From Pseudomonadales bacterium (GTDB lineage: Bacteria > Pseudomonadota > Gammaproteobacteria > Pseudomonadales > Azotimanducaceae), in the NCBI GenBank assembly GCA_011525295.1, contig WTGV01000013.1, forward strand, positions 1-64,000: a DNA stretch of 64,000 nucleotides. The letters are read 5' to 3'. The translations under genes were made by a program, and so were the position numbers. A model generated the notes under the pieces. It was not told the origin of the DNA and did not search any database. It saw only the letters and a list, made by a program, of their open reading frames with translations. Within the stretch, counting starts at the first letter, position 1; each line of letters opens with the position of its first letter. Below are positions 8,691-17,595 of the stretch, one piece after another.

Positions 8691-11087
8691 TTGTACGATG
8701 TGTCGTTAAACTTTTCGGATTTGGTTGGTGAGACTAGTACAAGGCCTCCCTTTCGTGTTATTGGAATTGATCTTGGTACAACCAATTCTGTCGTAGCGTG
8801 CATCGACATATATCCTGGAAGCAAAGAATTCGAGATAGAAGTCGTCGAAATAGAGCAACAAACTCGCAGTGGTACTCATTTCGGAGAATTAGTACCCTCG
8901 GCTATTGCCATCACCGAGAAGACGACGTATATCGGTCAGGGTGCTTTACATTGTCGGAGTTTTATGCGCGAATTGCGACTCGAGCAAGACCGAAACATTT
9001 TTTGGGACACAAAAAACTTTATTGGTGTGAAACGGACCTTACATAAGGCTCCTGAAGGCTATCAGACTGCACAAGAGATTGCTACCCATATTCTTCAGTT
9101 CCTGTTTGAACAGGCAAAGACTCACCGCGACTCAGACGTAGCGGTTGAAAACAGCGTGGTCTCTGTACCGGCATCCTTCAATTTCAAACAGAAAGGGGAA
9201 ACTAAAGAAGCGGCAGAACGTGCAGGACTCGAATTGTCTCGAGAGTCGTTGGTCGACGAACCTAGCGCAGCGTTCATCGCGTACATGTATACATATGGTC
9301 ACGATCGATCATTGGATTTATCAATACCTAAAAATTTGGTCGTATTCGATTTTGGAGGGGGTACTTGCGATGTCGCAGTGTTTCGTCTGCAACGCGTCGA
9401 AGGCCATATTAGCAAATCTCCACTTTCTGTTTCGAGATATCATCGATTAGGCGGAGGCGACATAGATCGTTCTATTGTCGTCGAAGTCTTACTACCTCAG
9501 TTGTATGAACAAAACAATATCAGCCCTCACGACCTAGATTATTTCGAAAAGTCCAAGGAACTGATCCCTCACCTACTCGGAGTCGCCGAGAGCTTAAAAA
9601 TAGGACTTTGCACACAACTCATGGAAGCGAAAAAATTTGACAAATACGGAGAGGTAAAGAGTGAACTCGCACACACACATACGAAAGCGATAAGAGTTAC
9701 ACTAAACAGCGGTCAAGTACTTCAATTGAAGTCTCCAGAACTAGTGAATGATCAGTTTGAATCGATACTGTCAAAGTACTTAGATCAGGATTTGTTGCAT
9801 CACCAAGAAACAGAATATCTGCTTTCTTGTTCTATTTTTGCTCCGATTGAAGATGCATTAGCGCGTGCTCATTTAAGACCCGACAATATTGACTACTGTC
9901 TGACGGTTGGTGGCAGTTGTTTAATACCACAAGTGCAAGAAGCTATTGCGAAGTACTTTAAAAAAGCTGAAATATTGACTTTCAGAGAGTACGGAGAAAT
10001 TCAGACTTGCGTTGCAAAAGGAGCCGCTCTTCAAGCATTGCACATTGCTATCAGGGATCGTGGTCTCGTACCGCCAACGAGTTCTGACAGTATCTCGATC
10101 CGCACTGCGGGCGGTGGGAATGTTGAACTAATACCTACACAGGCTAAATTGCCGTTTCCGGACGAAACAAATTGGGCTTTTATTCAGTCGTTGAAGTTGC
10201 CCGCGAGTGCAACTACGGACAGTTATCCGCTCAAACTGGAATTGGTCAACTCAGGAGAGGACATCGTTTCACGCGACTCGTGGGAAATTCAACCTATTGC
10301 AAGCAAAGGAGACCCTCTCCTATTACAGTACCGTATGGATGAAAATCAATACCTAGAGCTAAAGTTATCCTTAAAGGATGATTCTGAACACGAGATCTAC
10401 CACGAGACTCAAAATCCTTTCTCCAACATCGTGAATCCCAACAGTAAACGAGAACGAATTCTTGAACTCGAAGAGAAAATTAAAACGGAACCACTCCCAG
10501 AAGCAGCACAACAAAGGATAGTTGAAGAAATTGCCAATCTTGAAGATGAACTCGGTAATTATGAAAAAGCTCTTTCCTTGTTAAAGAACTTAAACCGAGT
10601 AAAACCGAGTAGCAAACTATTGCACAAGATGGGATTGATTTGTGGATCACTTCAGGATTATGATCGACAGGAAAAGTTTTACCGAGAATGTGCTCGCCTA
10701 CAGCCTCGTTCCGGTGCCTGTCTATTCAATTTAGCATTACTGCTACAAGATCAAGCTCGAATCTCTGAAGCGATTGAATGCGTGGAAGAAGCAGTAAAAA
10801 GAGACTCGAATCCTGTTTACCATGTTTTCAAAGTTTTTCTGTTGCGAGAAATCGAAAATGATGATCAACTGTATCAAAGTGAACTGAGTCACGTGATCAC
10901 AAAGTTTCCCAACTTGTCCGCGCAAACACACTTTCAACTTTCTTGGTATCGTAAAGCAGCACTGCAAACGCACAACACCACACTAGTTAAAAAAATAGAT
11001 GCGGAACGGCAAAGACGTAAAAAAATGCCACAAGACGACCATGGCGGGTACTTGCCGGCCGGTCCTACGGAAATCATACCCACATAA
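8691..11087 (+). CDS. Hsp70-family protein with C-terminal TPR region
   Basis: A 798-residue protein with an actin-like Hsp70 ATPase domain: phosphate-1 motif GIDLGTTNS (about residues 25-33), phosphate-2 motif FDFGGGTCD (about 219-227) and adenosine motif TVGGSCLIPQ (about 403-412). A beta-rich middle section (about 460-590) sits where DnaK has its substrate-binding domain. The helical lid is replaced by a tetratricopeptide-like region (about 615-760; ELGNYEKALSLLKNL and later repeats). Translation probably begins at TTG 8691, nine bases after an AGGAG. The stop overlaps the ATG of the following helicase gene (TAATG), so the two are expressed together. This is not the housekeeping dnaK, because it lacks a dnaJ/grpE context and the DnaK C-terminus. 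Function unknown; a role in a multi-protein stress or defence assembly is inference. Confidence 0.85.
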   Translation: MYDVSLNFSDLVGETSTRPPFRVIGIDLGTTNSVVACIDIYPGSKEFEIEVVEIEQQTRSGTHFGELVPSAIAITEKTTYIGQGALHCRSFMRELRLEQDRNIFWDTKNFIGVKRTLHKAPEGYQTAQEIATHILQFLFEQAKTHRDSDVAVENSVVSVPASFNFKQKGETKEAAERAGLELSRESLVDEPSAAFIAYMYTYGHDRSLDLSIPKNLVVFDFGGGTCDVAVFRLQRVEGHISKSPLSVSRYHRLGGGDIDRSIVVEVLLPQLYEQNNISPHDLDYFEKSKELIPHLLGVAESLKIGLCTQLMEAKKFDKYGEVKSELAHTHTKAIRVTLNSGQVLQLKSPELVNDQFESILSKYLDQDLLHHQETEYLLSCSIFAPIEDALARAHLRPDNIDYCLTVGGSCLIPQVQEAIAKYFKKAEILTFREYGEIQTCVAKGAALQALHIAIRDRGLVPPTSSDSISIRTAGGGNVELIPTQAKLPFPDETNWAFIQSLKLPASATTDSYPLKLELVNSGEDIVSRDSWEIQPIASKGDPLLLQYRMDENQYLELKLSLKDDSEHEIYHETQNPFSNIVNPNSKRERILELEEKIKTEPLPEAAQQRIVEEIANLEDELGNYEKALSLLKNLNRVKPSSKLLHKMGLICGSLQDYDRQEKFYRECARLQPRSGACLFNLALLLQDQARISEAIECVEEAVKRDSNPVYHVFKVFLLREIENDDQLYQSELSHVITKFPNLSAQTHFQLSWYRKAALQTHNTTLVKKIDAERQRRKKMPQDDHGGYLPAGPTEIIPT

Positions 11088-12355
11088 TGTCATTCTGGCT
11101 TGAAGTTCCGGGTCGGAACCAACTTACGCCAGAACAACAAAAAATTGTTGCTCTACCGAGTGAACAGCACCTTTTAGTACTCGGTCCTCCCGGCTCAGGC
11201 AAAACTGTTACGCTTTTGTATCGAGCAGATAAACTTAGAACAGAAAGTCAGGTTTCAGACGAGAGATTTCTAATTGTCGTGTTCACGAATGTTCTGACGA
11301 GATACATAAAGTCAATTCTCGAGCGATTGAATATTCCAGTGTCCAGTGTTCGCACGTTCGATAGTTGGTGTTTTCGATATCACACAGACAATATCGAAAG
11401 TGTTCCACGTTTAGGAAACAATCAACCAGACTTTGAAAAAATACGGAAAAACGTCAAAAACCACCTAGAGCGTCGAAAGCCCCCGAAACTTTATCACTTC
11501 TTACTTATTGATGAGGGTCAAGATTTGGACGAGAACGCGTTCAAAATTGCTACATTCATTAGTCAACATGTAACGGTGTTTGGCGACGACAAACAACAGT
11601 TGTACGATGCGGGAATTAGTATGGATAAAGTTGAACGGGTACTCTCACCAGTCCGACAGAAAACTAGGAAGGTGCATCTTCTTTATGGATTTCGTTGCAC
11701 TAAATTCATCACACATCTGGCATCAGAATTTATTGACGCTCCAGAGGAGAAATTAAATTTTTTACAGCAACATCTTGAAGCTGAAGGCGCAAAGCAACAA
11801 CCTGTCTTGTACTTAGCAAAAGATCAGGAGGACGAAATGGCGTGCTTGATTGAGAACATACGAGTACGGCTGGACAAGACGGAGAGGTTGGCTATTCTTG
11901 TTCCTACGAGCAAACTTGTACCTCAGCTAGTCAAGAGTCTGTCGGATGCAGGGCTTGATGTCGAAACCACAGCAAAGATCACACAAAGGCACGGGTTAGA
12001 TTGCGCAACAGTAAATTTCTCCTCCCCAAAAATGAAGATCATACCATTTCCAAGCGCTAAAGGTTTGACTTTAGATTCTGTATTCATGCCTTACTTGGAA
12101 CGAGAAAACTTCAGCGACGAATTCACAACGGAACGGATACGGAAGTGGATATTTGTCGGTATCTCTCGTACTACAAACTGGATTTACTTTAGTGGAAGGG
12201 AAGGGAAAATACTTTTCTACGAAAAGTTTGCTAGAAACGAGACAGAGGGTTACTTGCAAATAAATCGCCATCACGAATATCAGCGAACACTTCCAGAGAA
12301 CACTGATAGTGATCCGACTATCGATGATGATTCTAGTCTTATAGATCTGTTTTAG
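11087..12355 (+). CDS. Compact UvrD/Rep-type superfamily 1 helicase
   Basis: A 422-residue SF1A helicase-like ATPase, much smaller than UvrD (about 720). Motifs in order: Q motif NQLTPEQQKIV (11-21), Walker A GPPGSGKT (33-40), motif Ia FTNVLTRYI, motif II LLIDEGQDLDE (about 140-150), motif III GDDKQQLYDAG, motif IV YGFRCTKFI, motif V SAKGLTLDSV and motif VI VGISRTTNWIYFSG. All core motifs are therefore intact, but the 1B and 2B insertions are nearly absent. It overlaps the Hsp70-TPR stop by one base, indicating obligate co-expression. DNA or RNA translocase activity follows from the family; the biological role is unknown. Confidence 0.85.
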   Translation: MSFWLEVPGRNQLTPEQQKIVALPSEQHLLVLGPPGSGKTVTLLYRADKLRTESQVSDERFLIVVFTNVLTRYIKSILERLNIPVSSVRTFDSWCFRYHTDNIESVPRLGNNQPDFEKIRKNVKNHLERRKPPKLYHFLLIDEGQDLDENAFKIATFISQHVTVFGDDKQQLYDAGISMDKVERVLSPVRQKTRKVHLLYGFRCTKFITHLASEFIDAPEEKLNFLQQHLEAEGAKQQPVLYLAKDQEDEMACLIENIRVRLDKTERLAILVPTSKLVPQLVKSLSDAGLDVETTAKITQRHGLDCATVNFSSPKMKIIPFPSAKGLTLDSVFMPYLERENFSDEFTTERIRKWIFVGISRTTNWIYFSGREGKILFYEKFARNETEGYLQINRHHEYQRTLPENTDSDPTIDDDSSLIDLF

Positions 12356-12424
12356 AGAAGAGGGCGTTGATTCACTCAACGTGAATGTTATAGTGACCGC
12401 ACTGGCATGTATTTGCCGGAGACT

Positions 12425-14164
12425 TCAAACATTCTCAGCGCGATACTCAAGTAAAGCCGTTCGTCCGAAAATGTCAATGACCGTTACCTCTTTCTCTGAG
12501 CCGAAAGCGTCAGTTAGGCTCATCGGTTTTCCCAATCGAAAGGATACTGGTTGTTGCCTTCCTTCCTCAATTGCAATATTGTCCGCATACATATAGGTAC
12601 GATCCAACGAGTCCCGTTTAGGATTGAGTCTTCCGCGCAATCCCGGTATAGTACCTGAAGCCTGCGGAAAGATAACTGAGCCCCCATCTGAAAGAGGTTT
12701 TAGATCCACCATCAAGCCGCCACGATTTGGAAGCCAGTCCTGAATTAGTCCTGCCGAGTAACCAGGAGCGGCAACGTACACAGTCATGGGAAGATGCGTA
12801 GTGAAAAGATCAAGAACTGCATCTCCTGATTCGTTCGTCGTTGCTCTTTGCCAAGTTTTATTTGGAAACAAAGCCAACACATCAACCGCATCAAGAGGAT
12901 CTCCTGAGCAGTGAACTGTCACTGTCGATTCTGCAGGACTTAGTTCAAGTTTCGCCGCGGGAATGCTTAGAACAAGATTCGATGTATTAATTACCTTATA
13001 TTTGGGTGAATTTCCCGTTACTTCCTGTGTGTGTGACTTTATGATAGATACACCGTCGCCCCGGCGTTCCATCAAAAATCTACGATGACTTGAACCTGGT
13101 GTGGATCCCACAGGAAACCTACCAAAAACAGAGGTGATCACTTCGTTGCGTGTCGCCTGACTCGTTTCCATACTTTCAATGGTCATCCCGTTGGGTAACT
13201 GCCCTGGGGAATCAATTTCCAAGTACCCCTTAAACATTGATATACGAATCTTTCGAGCAATGATAGAGTAGTCGCGATGCGCGACAGCGTTCACCACTGC
13301 TTCAAACACTGCTGCGGAGCTATATTCCGGTAGTTCCTCCCGTTCTGGCACTTTACGAGCGGCTACTCGCATGTTCCGCACGATGAACTTAACAGCAGTT
13401 GCTATCTGTTCTGTGAGAGGTCCACCAATTTCCTGCGCGTCCAGTTGTTCGGACGCTCTGTCTGTACCCCGATAGCGCGTTGCGATGATCATTGCATTTG
13501 GGTACCAATTTTCCGGTGATTCGGCACACAGCAAAATCCCAGCTACAGTTGCTCGTTCCTGACCCGTTTCATCGAGTGTCAGTAAACCGAGATTTTTGAG
13601 TCCAGCACGAGGATCGCTTGCTCCTGCGACGCTAAGCATTGGTTCCCAGAGTCGTTCGCAAAGTGTCGAAAAGCCGGTATCGGGTACCACTTGTTTGTCA
13701 TACCACAGGTAACGATTTTGTGCTCGAAGCTGCGAAATTCTCAAGCGCTCGTCACTTTCTAACGCTCGTTTCGACGCACCGACACGGATAAATGCACGAC
13801 CGTTCCGCTCATGGACTGCGTCTCCTCGAGGTATCTCGACAAGAACAAAATTCTTGCCACCTAACCGTTTATGGTACACGTTAATTCTCAACGCCGGCTT
13901 TATTAAGTCGGTACTCAATTCAACTAACATTTGGTTCACCGCGGACATCTCTGCTTTGGACATACCCTGAACTTCACCTTGGTCAGTTACCCCGCAAAGC
14001 AGTACTCCTCCCTGAGCATTTGCGAAGGCTATCAATTCGTCGGCGAGATCATCCCGTTTGGGTTCTGCTGGTTGAGCACCCTTAAAAATTACTTGCTTAA
14101 ACTCCCAGGCACTGTCCTCACCACGAATGAGTTGTTGACGAATTTCTGCTTCGCTTACTTGCAC
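12425..14164 (-). CDS. AlbA_2 (Schlafen-type) / HATPase-c4 protein with extra C-terminal region
   Basis: A 579-residue protein. The N-terminal AlbA_2 putative nucleic-acid-binding domain (about residues 1-150) shows DSAWEFKQV, the FANAQGGVLLCGV segment and IPRGDAVHERNGRAFIRVG. A RecG-C/HATPase_c4-like domain follows (about 260-380) with AVVNAVAHRDYS and EIDSPGQLPNGM. The last 170 residues or so, including LSIPAAKLELSP and VLALFPNKTWQ, look like a beta-rich appendage I do not recognise. Proteins of this architecture are often annotated as transcriptional regulators or RecG-like, but their biochemistry is largely unknown. The start is a GTG. The gene is convergent with the helicase and lies in the accessory block. 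Confidence 0.8.
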   Translation of the reverse strand: MQVSEAEIRQQLIRGEDSAWEFKQVIFKGAQPAEPKRDDLADELIAFANAQGGVLLCGVTDQGEVQGMSKAEMSAVNQMLVELSTDLIKPALRINVYHKRLGGKNFVLVEIPRGDAVHERNGRAFIRVGASKRALESDERLRISQLRAQNRYLWYDKQVVPDTGFSTLCERLWEPMLSVAGASDPRAGLKNLGLLTLDETGQERATVAGILLCAESPENWYPNAMIIATRYRGTDRASEQLDAQEIGGPLTEQIATAVKFIVRNMRVAARKVPEREELPEYSSAAVFEAVVNAVAHRDYSIIARKIRISMFKGYLEIDSPGQLPNGMTIESMETSQATRNEVITSVFGRFPVGSTPGSSHRRFLMERRGDGVSIIKSHTQEVTGNSPKYKVINTSNLVLSIPAAKLELSPAESTVTVHCSGDPLDAVDVLALFPNKTWQRATTNESGDAVLDLFTTHLPMTVYVAAPGYSAGLIQDWLPNRGGLMVDLKPLSDGGSVIFPQASGTIPGLRGRLNPKRDSLDRTYMYADNIAIEEGRQQPVSFRLGKPMSLTDAFGSEKEVTVIDIFGRTALLEYRAENV

Positions 14165-14221
14165 TATTTATGTACCGAACATTCTGTCATAGCTTTTACC
14201 AAAATTCGATGAACGACAAAT

Positions 14222-14572
14222 TGGTGGGCCCACCAGGACTCGAACCTGGGACCTATGGATTCACGATCTAGAAAAATCTAGACACCCACTGTTTCCAGTG
14301 GCGTGGACTATCTCATCGCCCGACAGCACATGCTGGTTAGGGCGCGGGACGCTCAAGCCTGTCATTAAGAACACTCGACCGCACTACATGCGATCAGTTC
14401 TCAGGTAGTCTCTGCGCCTCCCAACGATGTATCGTTGGTTTGGCTCAAGGTTGCCTTAACGATGACTTGATCGTCTTAGGTTTCCCTGAATTCATCCCGT
14501 TCTATTCAACGCTTTCACATTGAACGCACCATTTGATGAGTCCACTGCTCTAACCAACTGAGCTATGGGCCC
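14222..14572 (-). tRNA. tRNA-Ile(CAU), interrupted by a group I intron
   Basis: The two exons (14536-14572, 37 nt, and 14222-14261, 40 nt) join into a complete 77-nt tRNA. It has acceptor stem GGGCCCA/TGGGCCC, D-arm GCTC..GAGC, anticodon stem GTGGA/TCCAT, loop CTCATAA, T-arm CCAGG/CCTGG with TTCGAGT, and an encoded CCA. The anticodon is CAU. The GG(G)CC-type acceptor stem and the overall sequence resemble tRNA-Ile2, whose C34 is changed to lysidine by TilS to read AUA. Elongator tRNA-Met is the alternative. The intron falls directly after the anticodon, the site used by known tRNA-Ile(CAU) group I introns. Confidence 0.9.
14262..14535 (-). ncRNA. Group I self-splicing intron in tRNA-Ile(CAU)
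   Basis: A 274-nt insertion after the anticodon with the conserved group I core. The P/Q-like element with GGGAAACCTAAG is at 14475-14492, the R element GCAGAGACTA at 14406-14415, and the S element GATAGTCC at 14305-14312. A GAAA-capped hairpin CCACTG/CAGTGG in the P9 position is at 14286-14301. The 5' exon ends in CAT, which can pair with GTG at intron nucleotides 7-9 (P1, with the usual U-G pair at the splice site). The intron ends in G (omega-G). It resembles subgroup IC3 tRNA introns such as the Azoarcus tRNA-Ile intron. It has no homing-endonuclease ORF. Confidence 0.9.
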
Positions 14573-14630
14573 TGACTTGCACAAATATTTTATTCGGCAC
14601 TTCCGATTAATTTGTCTAGCTGCAAGCTGT

Positions 14631-14957
14631 TCAAATTGCTTCATTAACGATGAGCTCCACTCCGTCGCGAAGAATGATAGCTCGAAACTTGTCGTCAACC
14701 CTCGCCCATTCGACAACATCGACTTTGAACGGTAAAGCCGACGCTACGAACTCTTCACGTAGGGAAGCAGTAATCCTGCCTGATAGATGTTCTTGTCCCA
14801 ATATGGCAAGATCAAGATCAGAATATTCTTTCGCTGTCCATGTCGCTCGCGACCCAAATGCTACGACGTCTCGGTTGGGTATATACTTGTTCAAAATCGA
14901 TTTCACAAGAAACAATTGATCCGGTTTTAGATCGACAGTTTCGCTCAATTGCTTCAC
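14631..14957 (-). CDS. MNT-type nucleotidyltransferase (MntA-like antitoxin)
   Basis: A 108-residue minimal nucleotidyltransferase. The signature is GSR at 35-37 followed by SDLDLAI with Asp47 and Asp49, and a third acidic residue near Asp80 in FKVDVVEW. In the MntA-HepT toxin-antitoxin family, this enzyme neutralises the HEPN RNase by AMPylating a tyrosine. A longer open frame exists, but it overlaps the HEPN gene extensively. The GTG at 14957 overlaps the HEPN stop (GTGA), which is the expected coupled arrangement and gives the family's usual size. Toxin-antitoxin function is inferred from family and order. Confidence 0.82.
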   Translation of the reverse strand: MKQLSETVDLKPDQLFLVKSILNKYIPNRDVVAFGSRATWTAKEYSDLDLAILGQEHLSGRITASLREEFVASALPFKVDVVEWARVDDKFRAIILRDGVELIVNEAI

Positions 14958-15424
14958 GAGAGATGTTCCTGCAATTTTTTGCGTAAATAAGTGACTGCTT
15001 CGATAAAGACCGGTATAACCTCGACGACCTGAACTGCAGTAGCGTCGTCGTACGTATGGCTTGTTTTCGAACGCATATCGCGAAAAAAGCACCAGTCTGA
15101 CCAATCTCGTAGTAGCAAGCCTCGTTCGTTAGCTGTTCGAATGAGATCTTGAAACGTCATCTCATCAATCTCTGCGGGGTTCGGTGAAGCATACTCGAGA
15201 TATCGCTTCAAAGTTCTGTGAGCGGCCTCGTAGGTGAATTCGAACCTTTGTATCAGACCATCCCTTAATTGAGTATCGTTAGTACTAGACAGGTACCGCT
15301 CCATTCCCTCTTCTAGGCGCGCTATTGCACGAACGAACGGTTCGGTCGACGGTTTGTCTTCCAAATACTCTAGATCTCTAAACGTAGTGTTACTGTTGTT
15401 CTCTAAATGGTATGTTTCTCCCAA
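14954..15424 (-). CDS. HEPN / HI0074-family protein (HepT-like toxin)
   Basis: A 156-residue helical protein of the nucleotidyltransferase substrate-binding (HI0074/HEPN) family. Family marks are RFEFTYEAAHRTLKRYLE (about 60-77) and the HEPN RNase motif RSKTSHTYD, with Arg118 and His123 (R-X4-H followed by TYD; the Tyr is the site AMPylated in characterised HepT proteins). It lies upstream of, and overlaps, the MNT gene. The N-terminus is uncertain: the frame opens at a TTG (15424) without an evident ribosome site, and a later TTG near 15364 would fit the family length better. Confidence 0.8.
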   Translation of the reverse strand: MGETYHLENNSNTTFRDLEYLEDKPSTEPFVRAIARLEEGMERYLSSTNDTQLRDGLIQRFEFTYEAAHRTLKRYLEYASPNPAEIDEMTFQDLIRTANERGLLLRDWSDWCFFRDMRSKTSHTYDDATAVQVVEVIPVFIEAVTYLRKKLQEHLS

Positions 15425-15546
15425 ATGTCGTTCGCAAAACTACATTCACCGTGTATGAACTCCTCAAAAATTCAGTACTAGGCATTATTCAACTCAAAAA
15501 AGAACTTTTTATTAATTTTTATGTCTCAATTTAAAGTCGCATCGAT

Positions 15547-15562
15547 TTTGTCGCTCGACAAA
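15547..15562. promoter_or_regulatory. Inverted repeat upstream of the second sigma factor
   Basis: Perfect 7-bp arms, TTTGTCG / CGACAAA, separated by 2 bp, lie 44 bp before the ATG of the sigma-70 paralogue, in an A+T-rich promoter-like stretch. This is the form of a dimeric repressor or activator site, but the binding protein is unknown. Confidence 0.35.
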
Positions 15563-15606
15563 CGCCTTGTGAATATTTTCGCAACTGCAATAAGCAGAGT
15601 ACGAAT

Positions 15607-17406
15607 ATGGAAACATCACAAACCGAGTCAAGGCAAATCCAAATCAAGGATTTGATTGACATAGGTCAGGAACAAGGTTACCTGACTATCGACGAAATCA
15701 CCGAATATCTCGACAATGAATCCCCCGGCGAGAATTTACTAGACAACGTCATAAGCTTGTTGTGTAGTCTAGAAATTCCTGTTCACGGGCTCCGCGAAGA
15801 TTTTGAAGTTTCCGCAGAATCAACCACATCGAATGGAGCAGATATTGAAACGGATGCGAATGCCCCAGTAATAAATGTACGCGAAACACGAAATGGCGAG
15901 AGTACGAGTCTCTCGTACAGTTATTTGCGCGGATTAAGGCAAAGCACACTGCTGTCTCGTGATGAAGAGATTGAAATTGCCATGCGATATGAGGAAGGTC
16001 TGCGAGAAGAAGCTGCTGCCGCTGGGCGATTTCCAGGTGTAGTAGAACGCTTGCTCACAAAACACGGTAAAGCACGAAGAGAGCAAAAACTGAAGAGTGT
16101 GGTATTTGGGTTTCTCGACCCAGTACGCACTGTAGTGCCAGCGAAAACAACTAGTTCCAATTCGGTACAAGAATCAAACGGGACAAAAAGCAAAAGCCTC
16201 GATCCTAAGGTTGCACAAGCACGCATTACAGAGCTAAAACGAGTCTATGGGAATTTCAAACGAATAACTCGTCAAGAAGGGAAGTCATCGAGAAAGTACC
16301 TAGGGGCACAAAAGCGACTCTGTAACACATACGCGCGCTTCAAGTTGGCACCAGAGCTTCGTAAGGAACTACACTCCTTACCGCACACATTACAGACAAA
16401 AATACGAAAACACGAGCACAGAATTTTTCAATTGTGTCTAGCCTGCGGCATACCTAAATCAAGACTTGTGAATCAAACTCTGTCCGATGTGCGTTGGTTA
16501 CAACAAGAACTCCAGTCGATAGAGCCTTGGATTGTAGAGTTAAGAGATGCTCGTAGCGATATCGCAAAGTCGCAAAAGTACATCAACAACTTACTAAGAA
16601 AGGCAGGAATCTCTCGAACCGAATTGAATGAAATCATCGAACAGATGAAATTAGGCGAAAGGAAAGCTGCCGATGCAAAACAAGACATGGTTCGGGCAAA
16701 CTTAAGACTCGTGATCTCCATTGCTAGAAAGCTTTCCAATCGAGGACCCTACTTGTTGGATTTGATCCAAGAAGGAAATATCGGCCTGTTGAAAGCTGTC
16801 GAGAAATACGACTACCGACTAGGGTATAAGTTCGCTACCTATGCAACATGGTGGATTAGACAGGGAGTTTCTCGTTACATTGCGGAAAACGCACAAACGA
16901 TAAGAATCCCCGCACATCTCGTAGAAACGATGAAGCGACTAAATAGAAGTCATCGTCAACTAGTGCAAGAATTAGGTCGTGAACCGACGATAGCGGAACT
17001 TAGCGACAAGTCCTCCATTAGTCACAAGAAAATTCACCAGATTCAACGCGTGTGTGTGGAAGCTATCTCGATCGATGCACCTGTTCAACAAGACAGCGAT
17101 AATTCTATCGGGGACTTTTTAGACGATCCTAACGCAGTTGGACCAGCCGAAAATGCCACGACGGCAAACTTGCACGACATCGTTACAGAACTTCTCGCAG
17201 AACTGAGCTCTGAAGAAGCTGAGATTCTCAGGATGCGTTTTGGAGTTGGCTTAGCGCGCGAGTATTCTTTAGAGGAAATCAAAGAGCTGCTTAACGTCAC
17301 AAAAGAGCAGGTCCGAAAGGTAGAAGCTACGGCATTACGTAAATTACGCAATCCCAAAATGTCTGAGCATCTCCGAGGGTTCTTGCGCGACAGAAATGGT
17401 GAGTAA
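15607..17406 (+). CDS. Second RpoD-type sigma-70 factor
   Basis: A 599-residue sigma-70 with the full primary-sigma layout. Region 1.1 ([16 protein letters not shown], as in rpoD) is followed by a non-conserved insertion, region 2 ([16 protein letters not shown] and [14 protein letters not shown], about 365-430), region 3, and region 4.2 ending [14 protein letters not shown]. Promoter-reading parts differ from the rpoD product: the -35 helix is [11 protein letters not shown] rather than [11 protein letters not shown], and the 2.4 segment SISDQSRT is YIAENAQT. It is therefore a divergent paralogue, not a recent duplicate, lying 7 kb from rpoD inside the accessory block. Retention of region 1.1 distinguishes it from RpoS or RpoH. 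It may drive a stationary, stress or island-specific regulon; that is inference. Confidence 0.9.
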   Translation: METSQTESRQIQIKDLIDIGQEQGYLTIDEITEYLDNESPGENLLDNVISLLCSLEIPVHGLREDFEVSAESTTSNGADIETDANAPVINVRETRNGESTSLSYSYLRGLRQSTLLSRDEEIEIAMRYEEGLREEAAAAGRFPGVVERLLTKHGKARREQKLKSVVFGFLDPVRTVVPAKTTSSNSVQESNGTKSKSLDPKVAQARITELKRVYGNFKRITRQEGKSSRKYLGAQKRLCNTYARFKLAPELRKELHSLPHTLQTKIRKHEHRIFQLCLACGIPKSRLVNQTLSDVRWLQQELQSIEPWIVELRDARSDIAKSQKYINNLLRKAGISRTELNEIIEQMKLGERKAADAKQDMVRANLRLVISIARKLSNRGPYLLDLIQEGNIGLLKAVEKYDYRLGYKFATYATWWIRQGVSRYIAENAQTIRIPAHLVETMKRLNRSHRQLVQELGREPTIAELSDKSSISHKKIHQIQRVCVEAISIDAPVQQDSDNSIGDFLDDPNAVGPAENATTANLHDIVTELLAELSSEEAEILRMRFGVGLAREYSLEEIKELLNVTKEQVRKVEATALRKLRNPKMSEHLRGFLRDRNGE

Positions 17407-17558
17407 CGTCAGCGTACGACCAAACAAACTGTCCTGATTTCGTAAATATTTTTTGGAGTTCGTCGAATTAGCATCCGCAATAATTCCCTATGAAGTTTGA
17501 ATTGAGGTACAAACGCCAGTAACGCGGAACCTGTATCGAAGTTAGACGGGAACCTTGT

Positions 17559-17589
17559 AGATATTATGCATTTGAAATGCATAATATCT
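17559..17589. promoter_or_regulatory. 31-bp perfect palindrome before the DUF4143 ATPase
   Basis: Arms AGATATTATGCATTT and AAATGCATAATATCT flank a single central G, a perfect 15-bp inverted repeat ending six bases before the ATG at 17596. Its placement suits an autoregulatory operator overlapping the promoter or ribosome-binding region, or an mRNA hairpin hiding the start. No similar sequence was noticed elsewhere in the window. Confidence 0.6.
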
Positions 17590-17595
17590 ATATAT

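Noticed and set aside
8691..11087. Housekeeping DnaK
   Set aside because: The lid domain is replaced by TPR-like repeats, and grpE/dnaJ are absent.
14492..14719. Minus-strand open frame across the tRNA 5' exon
   Set aside because: It covers the tRNA and part of the intron, and the MNT stop; its peptide has no recognisable content.
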